Positions 1 to 5,025 of a stretch of 5,025 nt of DNA are shown in pieces. How positions within the stretch are numbered: position 1 is the first letter of the stretch; each line of letters begins with the position of its first letter. The notes beneath the pieces were generated by a model. That model did no database searches. It saw nothing but the letters and a program-made list of their open reading frames with translations, and was not told the DNA's origin. The position numbers were made by a program, and so were the translations under genes. Source of the DNA: Pseudomonadota bacterium (GTDB lineage: Bacteria; Pseudomonadota; Alphaproteobacteria; Rhizobiales; Kaistiaceae); NCBI GenBank assembly GCA_023433185.1, contig JAEZEN010000249.1, forward strand, positions 1 to 5,025. Direction: 5' to 3'.

Positions 1-613
1 GATCACGGCAGCGGGCGGCACCGCCCGCGCCTTCACGCTCGATGTCGCGAGCGAGGCTCAGATCGTCGAGGTCATCGACGACGCGGCGCGGGCTTTCGGC
101 CGGCTGGACGTGCTCGTCAACAATGCCGGAACGGCACGGCGGGTCCCGACGGTCGAGCTCGAGACCGCGGACTGGCAACGCGTCCTCGACATCAACCTGA
201 CCGCGGCGATGATCGGCAGCCGCGAGGCGGCCAAACACATGCTGCGCCAGGGCGGCGGCCGGATCGTCAACGTCTCCTCGATCATGGGCCTGTCGGGCGG
301 CGGCCTCTACCCGAACGCGGCCTACCACGCGACCAAGGGCGCGCTCGTCAACCTCACCCGGGCGCTGGCCGCGGAGTGGGCCAAGGAAGGCATCCGGGTG
401 AACGCCATCGCTCCCACCTTCCTGCGTACCAAGCTCACGGAGAAGCTCCGCGAGGACCCTGTGATGGTCGCGCGGATCGAGACGCGGACGCCGATGGGGC
501 GCTTCGCGGTGGCCGAGGAAGTCTCTCCCGGCATTCTCTATCTCGCCTCGCGCGCCTCGGCGATGGTCACCGGACACACGCTCGCCATCGACGGCGGCTG
601 GCTGGCGATCTGA
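1..613 (+). CDS. Short-chain dehydrogenase/reductase (SDR) family oxidoreductase, 5'-truncated by the window
   Basis: Classical SDR, expected to be a cytosolic NAD(P)-dependent oxidoreductase acting on a hydroxyl or keto group. The first complete codon is at 2; the frame is open from the window edge to the TGA at 611-613, giving 203 visible residues of a usual ~250. The missing part would carry the start and the TGxxxGxG cofactor loop; a GTG at 110 lies inside the fold and is not the start. Numbering from position 2: an LDV segment (13-15) that normally contacts the adenine ring, NNAG (40-43), catalytic Asn65 in DINL, Ser93 in NVSS, Tyr108 and Lys112 in YHATK, and the C-terminal VTGHTLAIDGGW. 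The catalytic tetrad is complete. The usual PG after the sixth strand reads PT (138-139). The tail resembles gluconate 5-dehydrogenase-like or sugar-alcohol SDRs, but sequence alone does not fix the substrate. It converges with the tamB-like gene 17 bp downstream. Confidence 0.95.
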   Translation, partial: ITAAGGTARAFTLDVASEAQIVEVIDDAARAFGRLDVLVNNAGTARRVPTVELETADWQRVLDINLTAAMIGSREAAKHMLRQGGGRIVNVSSIMGLSGGGLYPNAAYHATKGALVNLTRALAAEWAKEGIRVNAIAPTFLRTKLTEKLREDPVMVARIETRTPMGRFAVAEEVSPGILYLASRASAMVTGHTLAIDGGWLAI

Positions 614-627
614 GGCGATCGCCTCAG
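610..627. terminator. Perfect 18-bp palindrome at the convergent gene junction, possible bidirectional terminator hairpin
   Basis: Positions 610-627 are an exact inverted repeat: stem CTGAGGC (610-616), loop GATC (617-620), stem GCCTCAG (621-627). It includes the SDR stop codon (611-613) and ends 3 bp before the tamB-like stop codon at 631-633. A stem between two convergent genes could end transcription from both sides. However, no T-run follows on either strand, so it is not a canonical intrinsic terminator. It could instead be an mRNA 3'-end stabiliser. The symmetry is seen directly; the terminator role is inferred. Confidence 0.4.
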
Positions 628-630
628 CAC

Positions 631-1917
631 TCAGTACTCCCTCTCGAAGGTCAGGCCGACGCTGCCGGAGCCGTTTGCGCCGCCCTCGACCTGTGCCTTG
701 AGGTTCCGGGTCAGTTCGAGGTCGAGGGTGATGCTGCTCGTACCGTCGGTTTCGGTCGCGACGCCGACATGCACCCGGTCGGTGAGTTGCCTGCCGATCG
801 AGATCGTGGTTCCGCCGGTGGCGTTCTGCTGGATGTCGAGGTCGTCGAGGCCGACTGCCCGCCGGACCCGTGCGAAGACGCTGCCGTCGCGGCCATAGGC
901 GCCGGAGAACTCCGCGATCGCGTCCACCAGGCGGATCGTCTGGAAGGCCGACAGCGAACCGATGCCCTGGCCGAAGATGATCCGCGAGATGATCTCCTCC
1001 TCGGGCAGCTGCGGCACCGAACTCAGCGCAATCTGCGGATCGCGCGCCGGGCCGGTGACGAGCACCGTTGCGGTGATGTCGCCGGTCCAACTCGTGGCGG
1101 AGAAGTCCAGCACCGGATCCATGTCGCCCAGGAAGGTCAGGACGCCGTGGTCGAAGTCGAACCGCCTGCCGAGGACTTCGATCCGCCCGCGCCGCATCTC
1201 GAAGCCGCCGATCGGGCGGGGATCGCCGGTCGTCCCCTCGACCCGGATCGAGCCGCCGAGTTCGGCATCGAGGCCGAAGCCGCGCACATAGATGACGTTG
1301 GTGCTGGTGACGGTCAGGTCGAGGTTGAAGCCGCCATCGCTGCTGCGCGTGGTCGAGACCGGAGCGTCGCCGCGGGCAAGGGTCTGCATCGGGGGCACGA
1401 AGCCGGGCGCCGCATTGATGTGCTCGACGGTGATGGGCGGGCCGCCGCCGAAGCTCTCGGGCAGGAGTATCTCGGTCCGCCCGAGGTCGACATTGCCGGC
1501 GATCGTGGCACCGCCGAGCAGCGGTCCGCGAAGTGTGAGGTCGGCATCGAGGTTGGCATTGATCATCGTGCCGTCGAGGTAGCGTCCATTGCGGATCCGG
1601 ATACCGATGTCGGCGGGGATGCCAGCGCCGGGATCGACGCCGATGGATCCTGAAACGACGAGGTCGCCGCCCTGCGTCAGGCGGCCGGTGAGTTGCTGGA
1701 TGCGGGCGGTCGTCCCGTCGAAGACGATGCGGCCGTTGATCCCGGCGACGCCGATTCCGTCGCTGGCGTCGGCGACCCGCGCGTCGACGATGTCGAACGT
1801 GCCGTTGACCAGGGGGTTGCTGGTCGAGCCGGTGACGGCGAGGTCGATGCGGGTCGTCCCGTCGACAGCGATGTCGGCGGTCGTGTCGATGGTGAGGAGC
1901 GCGAGCGGGGCGGTACC
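631..1917 (-). other. TamB C-terminal (DUF490) domain within the tamB-like gene
   Basis: This stretch encodes residues ~1028-1455 (counted from the ATG at 4998), the most conserved part of TamB proteins. Family-typical blocks in order are: an AVTGSTSNP strand turn (1054-1062), GNVDLGRTEILLPESFGG (1168-1185), RVEGTTGDPRPIGGFEMRRG (1252-1271), EVLGRRFDFDHGVLTFLGD (1274-1292) and DPVLDFSA (1294-1301). After these come VTGPARDPQIALSS (1314-1327), LPEEEIISRIIFGQG (1331-1345) and a final beta-strand run ending in Tyr. In the family this domain lies toward the outer membrane and contacts TamA. All histidines (1193, 1284, 1410) and the only lysine (1434) of the visible protein are here. The left boundary is approximate. 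Confidence 0.88.
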
Positions 1918-4900
1918 CTGGGCGCGGATCTGCAGCCCCTCCCCGGCATACGGGACGCTGCCGGTCACGGTCAGGGTGATGCCGCCGCCGGCGAGGCTCG
2001 CGTCGAGCGTCGTCGCGGTGTCCGTCGCCACGCCCGAGGCGGCGAGGGCCATGGCCGGCACGCCGGCGTTCCGTGCCGCGGCGACGTTGAATCCGGCCCA
2101 GTCGATGCGCCAGGCGATCCGGGGGGCGGTCGGCGTCCCGGTGACCCGGGCGCTGCCGGAGATCGTGCCCTCGGCGCCGAGCCCCGGCGAGAAGCGCTCG
2201 ACGAAGGCACCGGCGACGTTGGTGACGGTGACATCGAGCGCGATCTCGGACGCGATGGTGCCCTCGACCGCCACCCGGCCGCCGCCGACCGCGAGGTTGA
2301 CGCCGCTGATGCCGGTCTCGTCGCCGGCCAGGCGGATGGTGGCCGGCGCGGCAAGATCGACCGGGAAGCCGAACGCGCTGCCGGAGAGGCGCGAGAGGCC
2401 GACCACCTGAGCGCCGTTGTCCCCGGCGAGGCTGCCCGCGCCGCTAAGGTCGAGGTCGGGACCGCGCGCCGACGCCTCGAACTCCGTCGCGCCGTTCACC
2501 ACCAAGGCCGTGATGTTTGCCGTATCGAGGCGAATGGTACCCACGTCGATGCCGGCGGCCTGGGCCTGCCCCCGGACCATGGGCACGCCAAAGACGTCTT
2601 CTACCTGCGCCTGGGCGTCGATCCGCCCCACCGCGAGGGAGGGCATGGCGATGTCCCGCCCGTTGACCGAAAGCGACACCGACTGGCGGTCGCCGTCGGG
2701 CGTGAAGACAAGCCGTCCCTGCGCCGCCCCGGTGGCCTCGACGAGGGCCAGGGCAGCGAGCGAGGTGAGATTCGGCGCCGAAACGTCCAGGCTTCCCTGG
2801 AGGAGGCCGGCCGCCGTCCGCTCGATGGCGCCGGAGATGCGGTTGACGCCGATCCGGAGATCGACATCGGGAAAGGTGAGCCCGCCGGTCGCGGCGAGGG
2901 CAGCGCGCGCGGTGCCAGAGAGGGGATTTCCGGCGAAGGTGCCGCCGAGCGTCAGGACGCCATCCCAGCCGCCCGCCTCGGTCGGCGCGCCCTCGAAGCG
3001 CACCGAGGCGTCGTCGACCGGCTGGCCGAGCATGCTGCCGTCGGGCACGAGCACCGTGGCGACCACGTCCGGGCGCGCCGTCGTGCCGGTGATGCGGGCG
3101 TTGAACGTCGCCTCGCCGCGCGACTCGTCGGCGAGCAGCGAGAGGTCGGCGATCCGCCCGTCGACCGTGGCGTCGACGGCATCGCCGTCAAGCGTCAGGC
3201 TGCCGGTCGCCGCAAGGCCGCTGCCCTCGACGGTGAGGCCGGTGACCGAGATGCGGCCGCCCGGGCCGGTCGCGACATTTGCCGAAAGCGTCGTCTCGCC
3301 GGAGAAGAGCCGCGCCAGGACCGGTTGCCCGAGCGCGAGGTCGATCGCGTCTCCGGAGATGTCGAGCGCCACAGCGCCGCCGTCGAAGGGGACCGTGCCG
3401 GTGGCGGTCAGGGTCAATCCGCCGCCGGTCGCCTCGGCGGCAACCGACGTCCCGGACTCCGTGCCCTCGCCGCGCGCGGTGACGGCCAGCGGCGGCAGGC
3501 CGACCGAACGCGTGGCGTCGACCGCGAAGCCGTCGATCGCCGCCGTCCACGCGAAGGCCGGCGCGTCGGGCGTTCCCGTCACCGTCGCATCGGCGGTGAT
3601 CGTGCCGGCCGCGCCGAAGCCTGGGACGAAGGTGTCGATGAAGCGCGCCGCCACGTCCTCTGCACGAACCCGCAGGTCGAGTTCGGGCGCAACGGTGCCC
3701 GCGGCGATGAGTTGGCCGCCGCCGACGGCAAGCGCAACGTCCGCGAGGCGCGTGACCCCGTCGGCGACGGTGATCTCGGCGGGCCGGGCCAGGTCGACCG
3801 GAAGGCCAAGGGCGGTCCCGTCGAGCGTCGCGAGGCGGATGGTCGTGGCGCCCGGCGCCAGGGCGACGCTGCCCGTCCCCGTCAGGGTCAGGTCCGGCCC
3901 TGCCGCGGTGGCCTCGAAGGCCGTGGCGCCATCCCGTACGCTCGCCGAGACGGACGCGGTGTCGAGCGCCAGCCCGCCGGCGACGATGCCGGCAAGGTCG
4001 GCCTGACCCGCCAGCATGGCGCGGTCGAAGGCGTCGTCGATCCGCGCCTCGCCCCGGGCGCTCGATACGGTCAGGCCCTCGACCGCCACGTCGCGCGCCG
4101 CGAACGTTGCGGTGATCGTCTGGCGCCCGCCATCCGGCGTGAAGATGGCGCGGGCACTGGCTTCGCCGGATGCCTCGACCAGGGCGATCGCGGCGAGCGT
4201 GCCGAGGTTCGAGGCTTCGACATCGAGCGTGCCCGAGAGGAGACCGCCCTGCTCGGCGGCGAGCGCGCCGGTGATGCGGTTCTCCGCCACGGTGAGGTCG
4301 ATCGCCGGGAAGGCGATGCCGTCGTCACCCACCACCGCGTTCGCGGTACCGGACAGCGGCAGGCCGGCGAGCGTACCCCCGAGCGTCAGCGCGCCCTGCC
4401 AGCCGCCGTCGAGCGGGGCACCCTCGACGCGAACCGAGGCATCCGCCACGACTTGTCCGGCGACGACCCCGTCGGCGACCCTGATGGTCGCGTCGATGGC
4501 CGGCGCGGACAGCGCGCCCGAGACGCGCGCCTCGACATCCGCTGCGCCGCTGCTGCCGTCGGCAAGCACTCCGAGGTCGGCAAGGCGGCCGGCGAGCGTC
4601 GCCTCGATCGCGTCTCCCGTGAGCGAGGCGCTGCCCGTCACGGTGGCCTCGGCGCCGTCGAGCGAAAGTCCGGAGATCGCGATGGTATCGCCGGCGTCCC
4701 GCACGGTCGCTGTCACCCGGGCCGAAGGGCCAAGAAGGCGGTCGACGATCGCGATGCCTGTCGCAAAGCCGTCTCCGGTCCCGGTGACCGCGAGATCTAT
4801 GCCCCCCGGGCCGGCGAAGCGGCCCTCGGCCGAGGCCTGGAGGCCACCCGAAACGGGCGCGTCGAAGATCGCGGCGAGCGGCGCGATGTCGGCGAAGGCG

Positions 4901-5025
4901 AGGTCGAGCCGGCCGGTCACGGCATCCGGCCCGGCCACGCCGGCATAGGTGGCCCGCCCCCCCGCGACGATCAGTTCTGCCGTGGCATCGGCCGACATGG
5001 TCGCGAGATCGAAGGTGCCCTGCCC
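631..5025 (-). CDS. tamB: TamB-family translocation/assembly module protein (AsmA-like, DUF490 C-terminal domain), N-terminus outside the window
   Basis: TamB proteins are anchored in the inner membrane, span the periplasm as a long beta-rich hydrophobic groove, and pair with the Omp85 protein TamA; they are implicated in outer-membrane protein assembly and phospholipid transport. The frame is open to the window edge: nine residues (GQGTFDLAT) precede the ATG at 4996-4998, and no signal anchor follows, so that ATG is internal and the true start lies beyond 5025. Counting from that ATG there are 1455 residues, ending at TGA 631-633. The protein is an A/G/T/V/D-rich ladder of short beta-strand-like segments. 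Two tandem ~480-residue units fill about 70-1026; the TamB C-terminal domain follows (~1028-1455), with GRIEVLGRRFDFDHG (1271-1285), LPEEEIISRIIFG (1331-1343) and a terminal aromatic residue (SVGLTFEREY). Only one lysine and no cysteine are visible. tamA usually lies upstream, here outside the window. Family assignment is firm; exact cargo is unknown. Confidence 0.93.
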   Translation of the reverse strand, partial: GQGTFDLATMSADATAELIVAGGRATYAGVAGPDAVTGRLDLAFADIAPLAAIFDAPVSGGLQASAEGRFAGPGGIDLAVTGTGDGFATGIAIVDRLLGPSARVTATVRDAGDTIAISGLSLDGAEATVTGSASLTGDAIEATLAGRLADLGVLADGSSGAADVEARVSGALSAPAIDATIRVADGVVAGQVVADASVRVEGAPLDGGWQGALTLGGTLAGLPLSGTANAVVGDDGIAFPAIDLTVAENRITGALAAEQGGLLSGTLDVEASNLGTLAAIALVEASGEASARAIFTPDGGRQTITATFAARDVAVEGLTVSSARGEARIDDAFDRAMLAGQADLAGIVAGGLALDTASVSASVRDGATAFEATAAGPDLTLTGTGSVALAPGATTIRLATLDGTALGLPVDLARPAEITVADGVTRLADVALAVGGGQLIAAGTVAPELDLRVRAEDVAARFIDTFVPGFGAAGTITADATVTGTPDAPAFAWTAAIDGFAVDATRSVGLPPLAVTARGEGTESGTSVAAEATGGGLTLTATGTVPFDGGAVALDISGDAIDLALGQPVLARLFSGETTLSANVATGPGGRISVTGLTVEGSGLAATGSLTLDGDAVDATVDGRIADLSLLADESRGEATFNARITGTTARPDVVATVLVPDGSMLGQPVDDASVRFEGAPTEAGGWDGVLTLGGTFAGNPLSGTARAALAATGGLTFPDVDLRIGVNRISGAIERTAAGLLQGSLDVSAPNLTSLAALALVEATGAAQGRLVFTPDGDRQSVSLSVNGRDIAMPSLAVGRIDAQAQVEDVFGVPMVRGQAQAAGIDVGTIRLDTANITALVVNGATEFEASARGPDLDLSGAGSLAGDNGAQVVGLSRLSGSAFGFPVDLAAPATIRLAGDETGISGVNLAVGGGRVAVEGTIASEIALDVTVTNVAGAFVERFSPGLGAEGTISGSARVTGTPTAPRIAWRIDWAGFNVAAARNAGVPAMALAASGVATDTATTLDASLAGGGITLTVTGSVPYAGEGLQIRAQGTAPLALLTIDTTADIAVDGTTRIDLAVTGSTSNPLVNGTFDIVDARVADASDGIGVAGINGRIVFDGTTARIQQLTGRLTQGGDLVVSGSIGVDPGAGIPADIGIRIRNGRYLDGTMINANLDADLTLRGPLLGGATIAGNVDLGRTEILLPESFGGGPPITVEHINAAPGFVPPMQTLARGDAPVSTTRSSDGGFNLDLTVTSTNVIYVRGFGLDAELGGSIRVEGTTGDPRPIGGFEMRRGRIEVLGRRFDFDHGVLTFLGDMDPVLDFSATSWTGDITATVLVTGPARDPQIALSSVPQLPEEEIISRIIFGQGIGSLSAFQTIRLVDAIAEFSGAYGRDGSVFARVRRAVGLDDLDIQQNATGGTTISIGRQLTDRVHVGVATETDGTSSITLDLELTRNLKAQVEGGANGSGSVGLTFEREY
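1921..3363 (-). repeat. Internal tandem repeat copy 2 of the TamB-like protein (~481 residues)
   Basis: This is the second copy, residues ~546-1026, directly following copy 1 and leading into the C-terminal domain. Matching landmarks are GLTVEG (587-592), GRIADLSLLAD (614-624), DASVRFEGAP (663-672), GGW (676-678), LTLGGTFAGNPLSGTA (682-697), NLTSLAALALVEATG (743-757), FTPDGDRQ (765-772), ARGPDLDLSG (844-853), VGGGRV (904-909), SPGLGAEGTI (937-946), RVTGTPTAP (951-959) and GGGITLTVTGSVPY (1004-1017). Tryptophans at 678 and 963 match W200 and W484 of copy 1; W967 is extra. Copies differ by only a few small insertions, so the spacing of the fold is kept. Confidence 0.85.
3364..4791 (-). repeat. 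Internal tandem repeat copy 1 of the TamB-like protein (~476 residues)
   Basis: Residues ~70-545 (from the ATG at 4998) align end to end with residues ~546-1026 at an offset that rises from 474 to 480 and is mostly 479. Landmarks in this copy are GLSLDG (110-115), GRLADLGVLAD (137-147), DASVRVEGAP (186-195), GGW (198-200), LTLGGTLAGLPLSGTA (204-219), NLGTLAAIALVEASG (264-278), FTPDGGRQ (286-293), AAGPDLTLTG (365-374), VGGGQL (425-430), VPGFGAAGTI (458-467), TVTGTPDAP (472-480) and GGGLTLTATGTVPF (525-538). Similarity is protein-level, about half identical in the best stretches by eye, so the duplication is old. Boundaries are approximate. Confidence 0.85.

Noticed and set aside
110..112. GTG as the start codon of the SDR gene.
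   Set aside because: It falls inside the conserved strand leading to NNAG; 36 codons of SDR-like sequence precede it within the window.
376..1653. 425-codon open frame on the + strand running from inside the SDR gene across the junction into the antisense of the tamB-like gene.
   Set aside because: It overlaps the SDR, whose motifs are intact, out of frame, and then mirrors the tamB-like codons exactly (its codons are their reverse complements). It has no recognisable domain; high GC removes stop codons.
1589..2410. 273-codon open frame on the + strand opposite the tamB-like gene.
   Set aside because: It lies in the frame whose third codon positions coincide with those of the sense gene, the classic ghost-ORF frame at high GC. 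The product is Pro/Ser/Arg-rich without domains.
2417..4006. 529-codon open frame on the + strand opposite the tamB-like gene.
   Set aside because: Same wobble-aligned antisense frame as the 1589-2410 frame; low-complexity Ser/Ala/Pro/Arg product. The opposite strand encodes a protein with clear family motifs and repeats.
4016..4948. 310-codon open frame on the + strand opposite the tamB-like gene.
   Set aside because: Again the wobble-aligned antisense frame, with no domain and a low-complexity product; it is a by-product of composition.
4957..4963. Run of seven C (seven G in the sense strand of the tamB-like gene) as a possible phase-variable slippage tract.
   Set aside because: The frame is intact across it, seven is short for a contingency tract, and such runs are common in Gly-rich high-GC coding sequence.
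4996..4998. ATG as the start codon of the tamB-like gene.
   Set aside because: The frame continues open upstream to the window edge with family-like sequence, and no signal peptide or membrane anchor follows the ATG, as TamB would require.

Overview
The window is very GC-rich (roughly 70% by eye), with strong G/C preference at third codon positions, and it is almost entirely coding. Gene content and style suggest an alphaproteobacterium, most likely Hyphomicrobiales/Rhizobiales or a relative. That placement is an inference from composition and from the look of the TamB-type protein, not a measured result.

Layout. Positions 1-613 (+) hold the 3' three-quarters or more of a short-chain dehydrogenase/reductase (SDR) gene whose start lies left of the window. 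Positions 614-630 are a 17-bp gap between two convergent genes. An 18-bp perfect palindrome (610-627) covers most of this gap and includes the SDR stop codon; it can fold as a 7-bp stem with a GATC loop. Positions 631-5025 (-) are one uninterrupted reading frame of 1464 residues plus stop. This is the C-terminal part of a giant TamB-family (AsmA-like, DUF490) envelope protein whose N-terminus lies right of the window.

The TamB-like protein ends in a recognisable TamB C-terminal domain (about 631-1917). Before it stand two diverged tandem copies of a unit of about 480 residues (3364-4791 and 1921-3363), detected by direct comparison of the translation. A short [VI]-[TSE]-G-x4-P motif recurs seven times with exact internal spacing. 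The visible protein has one lysine, no cysteine and three histidines, all four of these charged or polar residues lying in the C-terminal domain.

The two genes have no evident functional link: one encodes a soluble cytosolic oxidoreductase, the other an inner-membrane-anchored periplasmic bridge thought to work with the outer-membrane protein TamA. They share only a short convergent junction. I found no RNA genes, mobile elements, CRISPR arrays or promoters. I see no sign of a new multi-gene system; the repeat architecture and composition of the TamB-like protein are the most notable content.
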